Origin: Burkholderiaceae bacterium
GTDB lineage: Bacteria > Pseudomonadota > Gammaproteobacteria > Burkholderiales > Burkholderiaceae_C
Reading direction: 5' to 3'
NCBI GenBank assembly: GCA_030123545.1
Contig: CP126124.1
Location: 930,001-994,000, forward strand
Length of the DNA stretch: 64,000 bases
The notes beneath the pieces were generated by a model, which worked only from the letters and a program-made list of their open reading frames with translations, was not told the origin of the DNA and ran no database searches. Position numbers and translations under genes: made by a program. Positions 28,978 through 37,557 of this stretch are shown piece by piece. How positions within the stretch are numbered: position 1 is the stretch's first letter; every line of letters starts with the position of its first letter.

Positions 28978-30629
28978 TATCCGGCGTGCGCCGCGAACCG
29001 CTCGCGCAGCTTCATCTTCCAGAACTTGCCGGTCGAGGTGCGCGGAATCGCATCGATGAACTCGTAGCGATCGGGCAGCTGCCACTTGGCGAAGCCCTTT
29101 GCAGCCAAGTGCGCGGCGAATTCTTCCTGGCTCGCCGCCTGACCCGGCTTGAGCACCACGCAGGCAAGCGGGCGCTCGCCCCATTTCGGATGCGGAATCG
29201 CAATCACCGCGGCCTCGGCGACGGCGGGGTGCGCCATCAGCGCGTTCTCAAGATCGACCGAGCTGATCCATTCGCCGCCGGACTTGATCAGATCCTTGGT
29301 GCGGTCGCTGATCTTCACGAAGCCGAGCGCATCGACGGAGGCGACGTCGCCGGTGCGAAGCCACTGGTCGGCGGTGAACTTGTCCTCGGGCGAGCCGACG
29401 CCGTGGTAGGAGCCGGTGATGAACGGGCCGCGCACCTGGATCTCGCCGACGCTGTGGCCGTCCCACGGCTGGTCGGTGCCGGCATCGCCGCGCACGCGCA
29501 GATCGACCAGCGGCACCGGCACGCCAGCGAGTGATGCGCGCCGGAACCGTTCGTCTTCGGAAGCGTCCTGCAGCTCTGCACGCGGATACGAGACGGTCGC
29601 GAGCGGACTGGTTTCGGTCATGCCCCAGCCTTGCAAAATCCGGATGTCGTACTTCGCGAACGCGCGGATCAGCGATTCCGGCACCGCCGCGCCGCCGACC
29701 AGCGATTTCATGCCGCGCGGCAGCTTCCAACGCCCGTGGTTGGCCGCGCCGGCCGGCAGCGACGCTTCGTAGGCCTGGATCAGCGTCATCCAGATCGTCG
29801 GCACGCCGAGCGCGAGCGTCGGCGGCTCCTGCGTGATCAGGTCCAGCAGGTCTTCCGGATGCATGTGCGGACCGGGGAAGATGATCTTCGTGCCCAGCAT
29901 GACCGCCGCGTACGGCAGGCCCCAGCTGTTCGCGTGGAACATCGGCGTCACCGTCAGCACCGCGTCGCTGCCGTGCAGGCACCAGAAGTCGGCGAGGCAG
30001 CCGACCAGCGAGTGCAGTACGGTGGAGCGGTGCGAATAGACGACACCCTTGGGCCGTCCCGTGGTGCCGGAGGTGTAGCACATCGCCACCGGGTCGTTCT
30101 CGTCGTGCGGCGCGTAGTCGAAGCGGTCCGGGTCGCTGTCGGCGATGAGCTTCTCGTAGTCGATGAATTCCGCCGGCACCGCGGCGCCGGAGAACGGAAA
30201 CACGATGACGTGCTCGAAGCGGTGCAGCAGCGCGAACTGGCGAAACAAGGGCAGCAGCACGTCATCGACGACGAGGAAACGGTCCGCTGCGTCGCCGGCG
30301 ATCCAGCCGATCTCGTCCGGCGACAGGCGCAGGTTCAGCGTGTGCATCACGCCGCCGGCGGCAGGGATGCCGAAGTAGCACTCCAGGTGCGCGTGGTGGT
30401 TCCAGCACAGCGTTGCGACCCGGTCGCCCTTTCGAAGTCCCAGACCCTGGAGTGCCCCCGCCAGCGCACGGGTGCGGCGATACACCTCGCCATAGCGGTG
30501 CCGGCGCAGCGACTTGTCGGGCGCTCGCGAGACGATCTCGTTGCCTGCGAACAGCGTGCCTGCGCGATCCAGCAGATGGTTCAGCGACAGCGGCATCGGC
30601 ATCATCGTGCTGTGTATCGAATCTGGCAT
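28977..30629 (-). CDS. AMP-forming acyl-CoA synthetase (medium/long-chain fatty acid type)
   Basis: Activates a carboxylic acid to its CoA thioester through an acyl-adenylate. I chose ATG 30629 (MPDSIHST), with GGAGACC 4 bases upstream, giving 550 residues. YTSGTTGRPKGVVYSHRS is the AMP-binding P-loop (about 190-207), GWGMTETSPL the adenylation motif, and RTKDLIKSGGEWIS the hinge, with the catalytic Lys near the C-terminus (TGKFWK). The closest type is the medium/long-chain FadD-like group; the substrate is not certain. Confidence 0.9.
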   Translation of the reverse strand: MPDSIHSTMMPMPLSLNHLLDRAGTLFAGNEIVSRAPDKSLRRHRYGEVYRRTRALAGALQGLGLRKGDRVATLCWNHHAHLECYFGIPAAGGVMHTLNLRLSPDEIGWIAGDAADRFLVVDDVLLPLFRQFALLHRFEHVIVFPFSGAAVPAEFIDYEKLIADSDPDRFDYAPHDENDPVAMCYTSGTTGRPKGVVYSHRSTVLHSLVGCLADFWCLHGSDAVLTVTPMFHANSWGLPYAAVMLGTKIIFPGPHMHPEDLLDLITQEPPTLALGVPTIWMTLIQAYEASLPAGAANHGRWKLPRGMKSLVGGAAVPESLIRAFAKYDIRILQGWGMTETSPLATVSYPRAELQDASEDERFRRASLAGVPVPLVDLRVRGDAGTDQPWDGHSVGEIQVRGPFITGSYHGVGSPEDKFTADQWLRTGDVASVDALGFVKISDRTKDLIKSGGEWISSVDLENALMAHPAVAEAAVIAIPHPKWGERPLACVVLKPGQAASQEEFAAHLAAKGFAKWQLPDRYEFIDAIPRTSTGKFWKMKLRERFAAHAG

Positions 30630-30734
30630 CGTTGGTCTCCGTTTGAAGCGATCTGATCCGGGCACGGTCACGCCGGGCAACGGCTCGATTCGCAATCTAC
30701 CGCGCAGGAATCAGCGCGACAAGCCGGCTCGCGC

Positions 30735-30740
30735 GACAAT
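30735..30740 (+). promoter_or_regulatory. candidate -10 of a leaderless message (gene at 30747)
   Basis: GACAAT ending 6 bases before the ATG at 30747; no Shine-Dalgarno. Confidence 0.35.
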
Positions 30741-30746
30741 CGCGCC

Positions 30747-31340
30747 ATGGCAACGGCGAAATCGGAGATCGCGGCCGCCGCGGCAAGGCTGGTGGTGGAA
30801 GACGGCCTGGAATATGGCCCGGCGAAGCGGCGCGCAGTACGGCAGCTGGGCCTGCCGCAACGCACCGCGCTGCCCGACAACGACGAGGTCGAGGCGGCGG
30901 TGCGCGAGCATATCGCGCTATTCTGCGCCGACACCCAGCCGGCGGAACTCCTCGCGCTGCGCCGGCTCGCGCTGGTCTGGATGGAGCGGATGGCGGTGTT
31001 TCGCCCCTATCTCAGCGGTGCGGTCTGGCATGGCACCGCGACCCGGCGCTCGGAGATCTACATCCAGTTGTTCTGCGACGATTCGAAGTCGGCCGAGATC
31101 GCGCTGATCGATCATCGGATTGACTACGAGCCGCACAGCGTGCGCGGCCTGCATGGCGACTCGGTCGAGGCGCTGTCGCTGTCGGTGCCGAGCCGCGAGC
31201 TCGGCGCGGTCGTCGGCGTGCATCTGCTGGTCTACGATCTGGACGATCTGCGCGGCGCGCTCAAGCCCGACGCCCACGGCCGCTCGCCGCGCGGCGATGT
31301 CCGCGCGGTGCGGCGCCTGTTGCAGGAGACCACGACTTGA
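30747..31340 (+). CDS. conserved hypothetical protein, 197 residues
   Basis: Soluble, no signal peptide or membrane span. The N-terminal half is helical and acidic (EIAAAAARLVVEDGLEYGPAK), and the C-terminal half looks alpha/beta (SEIYIQLFCDDSKSAEIALI, GVHLLVYDLDDLRGAL). The pattern of charged strands faintly recalls a nucleotidyltransferase-like fold, but I cannot name a domain. The stop overlaps the next gene (TTGA), so it is co-translated with the TlpA-like protein. Codon use fits the chromosome. Confidence 0.7.
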   Translation: MATAKSEIAAAAARLVVEDGLEYGPAKRRAVRQLGLPQRTALPDNDEVEAAVREHIALFCADTQPAELLALRRLALVWMERMAVFRPYLSGAVWHGTATRRSEIYIQLFCDDSKSAEIALIDHRIDYEPHSVRGLHGDSVEALSLSVPSRELGAVVGVHLLVYDLDDLRGALKPDAHGRSPRGDVRAVRRLLQETTT

Positions 31341-31936
31341 CGAGTTCTTCCCCCGAACCTTCCAGCTCTGCCGGCCCCGACGATCTCGCCGCAAAGGCCG
31401 GGCGCCTGCAGATCGATCGGCGCCATCTGCTGTACGCGGGCATCGCCTCTCTCGCCGCGCTTGGCGGCGCCGGGCTTGCCTGGTGGCGGCACCAACCCAC
31501 CGCAGTCGGGGCGGAGGCCGATTCCGAATTCTGGGCGCAGAGCTTTGACACGCCTGAAGGCGGACGTCTTGCGATGCAGCGCTTTCACGGCCGGCCGCTG
31601 CTGGTCAATTTCTGGGCCACATGGTGCAGCCCCTGTGTCGAGGAAATGCCGCTATTGGATTCGTTCTATCGGGAAAACTCGTCCAAAAGCTGGCAAGTGG
31701 TCGGTTTGGCGGTCGACAAGCCGGACCCGGTGCGGCGCTTCCTGCAGCGCGTGCCGGTCAGCTATCCGATCGCGATGGCGGATGCGACCGGACTCGAACT
31801 CGGCCGCGCGCTCGGCAACAGCCAGGGCGGTCTGCCGTTCAGCGTCGTGTTCGGTGCTGGCGGCGCACCGATCCATCGTAAGATCGGCAAGCTCTCGCCC
31901 GACGATCTGCAACAATGGCTGGCGCAGCCGGACTAG
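31337..31936 (+). CDS. TlpA/ResA-like membrane-anchored thiol-disulfide oxidoreductase
   Basis: 199 residues. The N-terminus has a basic stretch, then a membrane segment (about 34-50), then a thioredoxin fold with the redox motif WCSPC at about 96-100 and a cis-Pro region (GGLPFSVVF). It should act in the periplasm as a reductant, for example in cytochrome c maturation. The start is a TTG at 31337 overlapping the upstream stop as TTGA. In relatives I know, tlpA is often followed by aroQ and accB; here aroQ is absent. Confidence 0.88.
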   Translation: MTSSSPEPSSSAGPDDLAAKAGRLQIDRRHLLYAGIASLAALGGAGLAWWRHQPTAVGAEADSEFWAQSFDTPEGGRLAMQRFHGRPLLVNFWATWCSPCVEEMPLLDSFYRENSSKSWQVVGLAVDKPDPVRRFLQRVPVSYPIAMADATGLELGRALGNSQGGLPFSVVFGAGGAPIHRKIGKLSPDDLQQWLAQPD

Positions 31937-31989
31937 CTTCGGTGCCGCCGCAACGGCTTGCCGATTTGCAGGCCGGCTTCATCCAATTA

Positions 31990-32040
31990 GCTTGAATTGA
32001 CGCAAAAGCCGAAAATTAGAAGACGTTAGAATAAAGAAGC
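31990..32040 (+). promoter_or_regulatory. AT-rich probable promoter region of accBC
   Basis: The gap 31937-32103 holds no gene. Its centre is strikingly AT-rich with TTGACG at 31997 and several -10-like hexamers (TTAGAA 32016, TAGAAT 32027), none at ideal spacing. The exact promoter cannot be fixed. Confidence 0.35.
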
Positions 32041-32103
32041 GGCTAATTCTGTTGGAATTAGAAATACTCGACGCGAATGCCGCTCGCTGTCGTTGGAGAC
32101 CTC

Positions 32104-32568
32104 ATGGACCTGCGCAAACTCAAGACCTTGATCGACCTGGTGTCGGAATCGAACGTGTCCGAGCTCGAGATCACCGAAGCGGAGGGTAAGGTACGGATCG
32201 TCAAGGCTGGCAGCATGCCCATGCAGCCGGTGGCGGCACCTGTGGTGGTCGGAGCCGTCCCTGCCGCGCCGGCCGCAGTCGCGCCTGCCGTCGTGGCGCC
32301 GACCGTTGCAGCGGCCGTGCCAGATACTCCATCCGGCCATGTGGTGAAGTCGCCGATGGTCGGCACCTTCTATCTGGCGGCCAGCCCCGGCGCGAAGCCG
32401 TTCGTCGAGGTCGGCAGTGTCGTGAAGGAGGGCGACACGCTGTGCATCATCGAGGCGATGAAGATTCTCAACGAGATCGAGGCCGATGTGGCAGGCACGA
32501 TCACGCAGATTCTGGGCCAGAACGGCCAAGCGGTGGAATATGGCCAACCCCTCTTTGTCATTGAGTGA
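32104..32568 (+). CDS. accB: AccB, biotin carboxyl carrier protein
   Basis: Carrier subunit of acetyl-CoA carboxylase, the first step of fatty acid synthesis. ATG 32104 follows TTGGAGACC and gives 154 residues. An N-terminal helical part (MDLRKLKTLIDL), an Ala/Pro/Val-rich linker (about 45-80), and the biotinyl domain with EAMK follow in order; the biotinylated Lys is residue 120. Part of the accBC operon. Confidence 0.97.
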   Translation: MDLRKLKTLIDLVSESNVSELEITEAEGKVRIVKAGSMPMQPVAAPVVVGAVPAAPAAVAPAVVAPTVAAAVPDTPSGHVVKSPMVGTFYLAASPGAKPFVEVGSVVKEGDTLCIIEAMKILNEIEADVAGTITQILGQNGQAVEYGQPLFVIE

Positions 32569-32590
32569 AACAACAAGTAAGCAACCACTC

Positions 32591-32707
32591 ATGATCAAGA
32601 AAATCCTGGTTGCGAATCGCGGCGCTCTGGCGGCAGGCCGGGCGAAGCAAATGGCGCTGGCACGCGTCAGCGTGCGGGCGATGAGCCGCGAGGGTGTGCA
32701 TGTTTAA
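32591..32707 (+). other. small ORF repeating the accC N-terminus
   Basis: 38 codons starting MIKKILVANRG, against MFKKILVANRG in the true accC. After the shared 11 codons it departs into unrelated basic sequence with a perfect hairpin (GCACGC-GTCA-GCGTGC, about 32660-32675). It ends at a TAA (32705-32707) that overlaps the accC start by 8 bases. The two copies differ at 7 of 33 bases, mostly third positions, so this is not a recent duplication. Whether it is translated is unknown; it has only a weak ribosome site. Confidence 0.6.
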
Positions 32708-34049
32708 AAAAATCCTGGTCGCAAACCGCGGCGAAATCGCCCTGCGGATCCAGCGCGCCTGTAGAGAGCTGGGTGTCACCGCCGTGATGGTTTATTCGGA
32801 GGCTGACCGCGACGCCAAGTACGTGAAGCTGGCCGAGGAAGCGGTCTGCATCGGCCCGGCCCCGTCCGCGCAGAGCTATCTGAACATGCCGGCGCTGATT
32901 TCGGCCGCCGAGGTCACCGACGCCGAGGCGATTCACCCGGGCTACGGTTTCCTGAGCGAGAACGCGGATTTCGCCGAGCGGGTCGAGAAGAGCGGTTTCC
33001 AGTTCATCGGCCCGACGCCCGAATCGATCCGGTTGATGGGCGACAAGGTCTCGGCGAAGCAGGCGATGATCAAGGCCGGCGTGCCCTGCGTGCCGGGTTC
33101 CGAGGGGGAGTTGCCGGACGACGCGGCGCTGGTGCGGCGCCTGGCCAAGACCATCGGCTATCCGGTGATCATCAAGGCGGCCGGCGGCGGCGGCGGCCGC
33201 GGCATGCGGGTGGTGCACACCGACGCGGCGCTGATCAATGCGGTGCAGATGACCAAGGCCGAGGCCGGTGCCGCGTTCGGCAATCCGGCGGTCTACATGG
33301 AGAAGTACCTGCAGAACCCGCGCCATGTCGAGATCCAGATCATGGCCGACCGGCACAAGAACGCCGTCTATCTGGGCGAGCGCGACTGCTCGATGCAGCG
33401 CCGCCACCAGAAGGTGATCGAGGAGGCGCCCGCGCCGGGCATTGCGCGCCGGTTGATCGAACGCATCGGCGAGCGCTGCGTCGCGGCCTGCAAGAAGATC
33501 GGCTACCGCGGCGCCGGCACCTTCGAGTTCCTGTTCGAGAACGGCGAGTTCTACTTCATCGAGATGAATACCCGGGTGCAGGTCGAGCATCCGGTGACCG
33601 AGTTCATCACCGGGGTCGACATCGTGCGCACGCAGATCATGGTCGCCGCTGGCGAGAAGCTGCCGTTCACGCAGCGCCAGATCCAGATCCGCGGCCACGC
33701 GATCGAATGCCGGATCAATGCCGAGGATCCGTTCCGGTTCACGCCGTCGCCGGGGCGCATCACGAGCTGGCACCAGCCCGGCGGACCCGGGGTGCGCGTC
33801 GATTCGCACATCTACACCAACTACTTCGTGCCGCCGAACTACGATTCGATGATCGGTAAGCTGATCGTGCATGGCGACACGCGCGAGCAGGCGCTGGCAC
33901 GCATGCGCACCGCGCTGAACGAGACGGTCGTCGAAGGCATTCAATGCAACATCCCGCTGCACCGCGAACTGATGGTCGATGCCAACTTCGTCGCCGGCGG
34001 CACCAACATCCACTATCTCGAAGCGTGGCTGGCGCAGCACAAGCGGTGA
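32700..34049 (+). CDS. accC: AccC, biotin carboxylase
   Basis: ATP-dependent carboxylation of biotin on AccB. 449 residues from ATG 32700, exactly the usual length. KKILVANRGEIALRI, the Gly-rich ATP-grasp loop KAAGGGGGRGMRVV, and EMNTRVQVEHPVTE are all present. The Shine-Dalgarno (GAGGG) is weak, and a small ORF that mimics the start of this gene overlaps the first codons. Confidence 0.97.
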   Translation: MFKKILVANRGEIALRIQRACRELGVTAVMVYSEADRDAKYVKLAEEAVCIGPAPSAQSYLNMPALISAAEVTDAEAIHPGYGFLSENADFAERVEKSGFQFIGPTPESIRLMGDKVSAKQAMIKAGVPCVPGSEGELPDDAALVRRLAKTIGYPVIIKAAGGGGGRGMRVVHTDAALINAVQMTKAEAGAAFGNPAVYMEKYLQNPRHVEIQIMADRHKNAVYLGERDCSMQRRHQKVIEEAPAPGIARRLIERIGERCVAACKKIGYRGAGTFEFLFENGEFYFIEMNTRVQVEHPVTEFITGVDIVRTQIMVAAGEKLPFTQRQIQIRGHAIECRINAEDPFRFTPSPGRITSWHQPGGPGVRVDSHIYTNYFVPPNYDSMIGKLIVHGDTREQALARMRTALNETVVEGIQCNIPLHRELMVDANFVAGGTNIHYLEAWLAQHKR

Positions 34050-34063
34050 GATGAGCCACGCCC

Positions 34064-34226
34064 AGGCTGCGCGCACGGCGTGTCGCTTCGCCAACCCCCT
34101 GCAAGGGGGCACACTCAGCGGTCCGGCCAAGCCGGCCCCGCGAGTGCCCCCGCATGGCCTGCTCCGCGGCCTCTCGAACCCGTTTCATGCGTCGCGGGTG
34201 GCGTGCAGCGCCATCGGCAACTAAAG
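34064..34226. repeat. about 165-bp dispersed intergenic repeat, copy 2
   Basis: Fills most of the 209-base gap between accC and prmA. It has the same order of blocks as 15056-15222, including the hairpin CCCCCT-GCA-AGGGGG (34095-34109), GGCCTGCTCCGCGGCC and the end GCGCCAT/GGCAACT. No gene is visible in it. Confidence 0.75.
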
Positions 34227-34258
34227 TGCAGCGACCTGGACCGCGTGGCGACCACGCG

Positions 34259-35167
34259 ATGCACGAACTGAATCTGTTGTGCCCGCAGCAGCGGGTGGAG
34301 GCGGTCTGCGACGCGCTCGAAGCGCTGGATGCGCTCGCGGTGACGGTCGAAGACGCGGATGCGCAGGATGGCCGCGAGCAGCCGCTGTTCGGGGAGCCCG
34401 GGCTGCCGCCGCCGGCCGCAGGCTGGCAGCGATCCCGCGTTTCGGCGTTGTTTGCTACTGAAAATATAGCAAAAGACGCAGAGTCTTTGCTGGCTGTACA
34501 GGATTTCTTCGTGGATTGCCAGGTCTTGGGCCTGCGTTCGGTACCGGACCAGGACTGGGTGCGGTTGACCCAGTCGCAGTTTGCGCCGGTCCGGATCACG
34601 CCGCAGTTCTGGATCGTGCCAAGCTGGCACGAGCCGCCGCCCGAGGCGCGCTTCATCGTCCGGCTCGACCCGGGACAGGCGTTCGGCACCGGCACCCATC
34701 CGACCACGCGCATGTGCCTGCGCTGGATCGCGCGCCGCGCAAGCGCGAGCATCGATCCGGCAGCGCCGGGCGCGCTCGGCCGCGTGCTCGACTATGGCTG
34801 CGGCTCGGGCATCTTGGCGATCGCCGCGGCGAAGTTCGGCTGGGGCGAGATCGACGCGATCGACCTCGACCCGGCCGCAGTCGAATCGACCCGGTTCAAC
34901 GCTGCGGCGAACCAGGTGCGGCTGCGCGCCGGGCCGCCCGAAGTGGCGCAGGGGCGTTACGACGTGGTGCTGGCCAACATCCTGGCTACGCCGCTGAAGG
35001 TTCTCGCACCTTTGCTGTGCGCGCATGTCGCGTCCGGCGGCGAACTGGTGCTCGCCGGCATCCTCGAGCGGCAGGCGGATGAGATGCGGGCGGCCTATGC
35101 GGCGCACGCGAAGCTGGCCGTGACCGATCGCGAGGACGGCTGGGTTCTGATGACCGCGACCTTGTGA
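34259..35167 (+). CDS. prmA: PrmA, ribosomal protein L11 methyltransferase
   Basis: SAM-dependent trimethylation of L11. ATG 34259 (MHELNLLCPQQ) gives 302 residues. Motif I DYGCGSGILAIAA is near residue 178, and VVLANILATPL is the family NPPY-like motif. Upstream frame extension is only repeat DNA. An AT-rich palindrome (34451-34473) is read in frame and encodes FATENIA, in a region where composition shifts sharply. Confidence 0.95.
   Translation: MHELNLLCPQQRVEAVCDALEALDALAVTVEDADAQDGREQPLFGEPGLPPPAAGWQRSRVSALFATENIAKDAESLLAVQDFFVDCQVLGLRSVPDQDWVRLTQSQFAPVRITPQFWIVPSWHEPPPEARFIVRLDPGQAFGTGTHPTTRMCLRWIARRASASIDPAAPGALGRVLDYGCGSGILAIAAAKFGWGEIDAIDLDPAAVESTRFNAAANQVRLRAGPPEVAQGRYDVVLANILATPLKVLAPLLCAHVASGGELVLAGILERQADEMRAAYAAHAKLAVTDREDGWVLMTATL
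34451..34473. repeat. 7-bp-arm mini-palindrome inside prmA
   Basis: TTTGCTA and TAGCAAA are perfect inverted arms around 9 AT-rich bases, read in frame by prmA. Confidence 0.65.
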
Positions 35168-35210
35168 CGACGCGCGGCCGCGCCGCGCCGATGCTGCGCG
35201 CGGCCGGTCC

Positions 35211-35216
35211 TACAAT
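35211..35216 (+). promoter_or_regulatory. candidate -10 of the DUF3426 gene
   Basis: TACAAT ending 9 bases before the ATG at 35226, in GC-rich DNA. No Shine-Dalgarno or clear -35. Confidence 0.35.
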
Positions 35217-35225
35217 TCGGTTCCG

Positions 35226-36614
35226 ATGAGCATGATCACGCGCTGCCCCACCTGCGGGACGATGTTCAAGGTCGTGCCCGACCAGCTTCGGATTTCCGAA
35301 GGCTGGGTGCGCTGCGGCGAATGCGCCGATGTGTTCCAGGCGTCCGAGCATTTGCAGCCGGGCCCGGATGAGGATCCGGCGCGCGGGCGCGGTCCCGCGC
35401 CCGCGGCAGAGCCGCGCCAGGATCCGGTGGAGTTCCGCGCATCCGTCGGCACCGGGGTCGTGGAGCCGGCCTGGGATCCCGAGCCGGCCGAACTGCCGCA
35501 CAGCGCACCGCAAACCGGGCCGCAGGATACGGCGGACGACGGCCCCGAGCGGCCGTTGCCGTGGTGGGCCCGGCCCGTGGTGGAGCCGGCGCCGAGCAGA
35601 ATGCCTGAGCGCGAAGACGACTTTCCGCGCACCGTGCATGCCGCGCTTCCCGACGACTTCGCCGATACCGGCGAGGGCGGTCTGGCCGATGGCTTTCCGG
35701 GAACGGTGCAGGCGGACCTGTCTGATCGTTTCCCGGGGACGGTGCAGGACGGCTTGGCCAATCGTTTCGCGCGAACGGTCCAGCATGACGGTGCCGATGC
35801 GCCGGGTCCGAGTTCGACCGGCGGCGATAGTTTTCTGCCGACGTTGCATCAGGAACTGCCGATGGCTGCCGAAGAAGGCAAGCTGCCGACGCCGGTCAGT
35901 GAGTTCCTGAATCGGCCAGCCGCAGAACCCGAACTGCGACACATGCCTCTGCCGGCATCTGCGCCGGCGCTGCAGCGCAAGCTTCGCTCCACACCGAGTT
36001 TTCCGAAGCGGCCGGAGCGCCGATCGGCGCGGGAATCCGGCCGCGAGCCAGAGCGCGAGGTACAGCGCGATGTTGTCGCCGATCCGTCGTTGCAGCACCT
36101 GTCGTTCCTGCGGTCGGCGCGGCGTGACGCCTATTGGCGCGACCCGCGGCGGCGCGTACTGCTATGGATGGCGTGCGCGCTGCTGCTGCTCGCGCTGGCA
36201 CTGCAGTGGGCGGTGCGCGACCGGGACCGGATCGCCGCGGTCGCGCCCGCAAGCGAAGGACTGCTGCAGGCGCTATGCCTGCCGTTCGGCTGCGAAGTCG
36301 GCCCGCTGCGCCAGATCGACGCGATCGTGATCGACAGCTCGTCGTTTCGCAGGACCGCCGAAGGTCGCTATCAACTGAACCTGACGATCAAGAACACCGC
36401 GCAGTTGCCGGTGGCGATGCCGGCGATCGAACTCACGCTCACCGACACCCAGGATCAGCCGGTGCTGCGCCGCGTGCTGCAACCGGCCGACCTGCGGGCT
36501 GCGGCGGTGCTCGGTGCGGGCGCCGAATGGAGCGGCGCGCTGCCGCTGGGGGTCGACGACGCCGGCACCGCGGCACGCATTGTCGGCTACCGGGTTCTGG
36601 CCTTTTATCCCTGA
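35226..36614 (+). CDS. zinc-ribbon plus DUF3426 membrane protein
   Basis: 462 residues. The N-terminal zinc ribbon (TRCPTCGTMFKVV...VRCGECADVF, CxxC pairs at about 6-9 and 25-28) is of the MJ0042 type. A long Pro/Ala/Asp-rich linker follows. One membrane span lies at about 317-335, then a C-terminal DUF3426 domain with YQLNLTIKNTAQLPVAMP. Function unknown; the family is common downstream of prmA in betaproteobacteria. The linker contains three 12-residue repeats (35691-35796) with F-P/A-G/R-T-V-Q. Confidence 0.85.
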   Translation: MSMITRCPTCGTMFKVVPDQLRISEGWVRCGECADVFQASEHLQPGPDEDPARGRGPAPAAEPRQDPVEFRASVGTGVVEPAWDPEPAELPHSAPQTGPQDTADDGPERPLPWWARPVVEPAPSRMPEREDDFPRTVHAALPDDFADTGEGGLADGFPGTVQADLSDRFPGTVQDGLANRFARTVQHDGADAPGPSSTGGDSFLPTLHQELPMAAEEGKLPTPVSEFLNRPAAEPELRHMPLPASAPALQRKLRSTPSFPKRPERRSARESGREPEREVQRDVVADPSLQHLSFLRSARRDAYWRDPRRRVLLWMACALLLLALALQWAVRDRDRIAAVAPASEGLLQALCLPFGCEVGPLRQIDAIVIDSSSFRRTAEGRYQLNLTIKNTAQLPVAMPAIELTLTDTQDQPVLRRVLQPADLRAAAVLGAGAEWSGALPLGVDDAGTAARIVGYRVLAFYP

Positions 36615-36654
36615 CCTGCGTAGCGTCAACAAGCCCTAGTACGGACGGCAAACC

Positions 36655-37557
36655 ATGGCGGCGATCATCTGCGGCTCCCTGGCCTTCGACACCATCATGA
36701 CCTTCGAAGGCCGGTTCGCCGAACAGATCCTGCCGGATCAACTGCACATCCTCAACGTGTCGTTCCTCGTGCCCGGGCTGCGGCGCGACTTCGGCGGTTG
36801 CGCCGGCAATATCGCGTACAGCCTGAAGCAGCTCGGCGGCGAGCCGCTGCCGATGGCCACGGTCGGCAGTGACGGCGCGGACTACGTCGAGCGGCTGCGC
36901 ACACTCGGCATCAGCACGGAGTTCGTGCGCGAGATCGAAGGCAGCTACACCGCGCAGGCCATGATCATGACCGACCGCGACAACAACCAGATCACCGCGT
37001 TTCACCCGGGCGCGATGCAGCAGGCGCACGAGAACACCGTCCGCGCGCGGCCGGACGTGCGCTTGGGCATCGTGTCGCCCGACGGGCGCGATGCGATGCT
37101 GCAGCATGCCGAGCAGTTCCGTGCCGCTGGCATTCCTTTTGTGTTCGACCCGGGCCAGGGGCTACCGATGTTCGACGGCGTGGAATTGGCGCGCTTCGTC
37201 GGACTGGCGACCTGGGTTGCGGTGAACGACTACGAAGGCAGGATGCTTTGCGAGCGCACCGGATGGAGCCATGCGGAGATCTCGCACCGGGTCCAGGGGC
37301 TGGTCGTCACTCTCGGCGCGCAAGGCAGCGAGGTCTGGCTGCAGGGCGAGCGGACCACCGTGCCGCCGATCACGGCGCAGGCAGTGGTCGATCCGACCGG
37401 CTGCGGCGACGCCTACCGCGGCGCGCTGCTGTATGGACTCGAGCAGGGTTGGAGCCTGGCGCGCTGCGCGGCGCTGGGCAACCGGGTCGGCGCGATCAAG
37501 ATCGCGCAGCGCGGGCCGCAGAATTACAGCATCGATCCGGCGTTGCTGAAGTCCTAG
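36655..37557 (+). CDS. PfkB-family carbohydrate/nucleoside kinase
   Basis: 300 residues. GGCAGNIAYSLKQLGG (substrate-binding) and DPTGCGDAYRGAL (about 247-259, catalytic Asp in GCGD) define the PfkB family; the overall pattern is closest to the adenosine kinase-like or ribokinase-like branch, substrate unknown. It follows the DUF3426 gene by 40 bases. Its TAG stop is part of the CTAG target of the IS1380-family element, so the insertion left the protein intact. Confidence 0.88.
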   Translation: MAAIICGSLAFDTIMTFEGRFAEQILPDQLHILNVSFLVPGLRRDFGGCAGNIAYSLKQLGGEPLPMATVGSDGADYVERLRTLGISTEFVREIEGSYTAQAMIMTDRDNNQITAFHPGAMQQAHENTVRARPDVRLGIVSPDGRDAMLQHAEQFRAAGIPFVFDPGQGLPMFDGVELARFVGLATWVAVNDYEGRMLCERTGWSHAEISHRVQGLVVTLGAQGSEVWLQGERTTVPPITAQAVVDPTGCGDAYRGALLYGLEQGWSLARCAALGNRVGAIKIAQRGPQNYSIDPALLKS

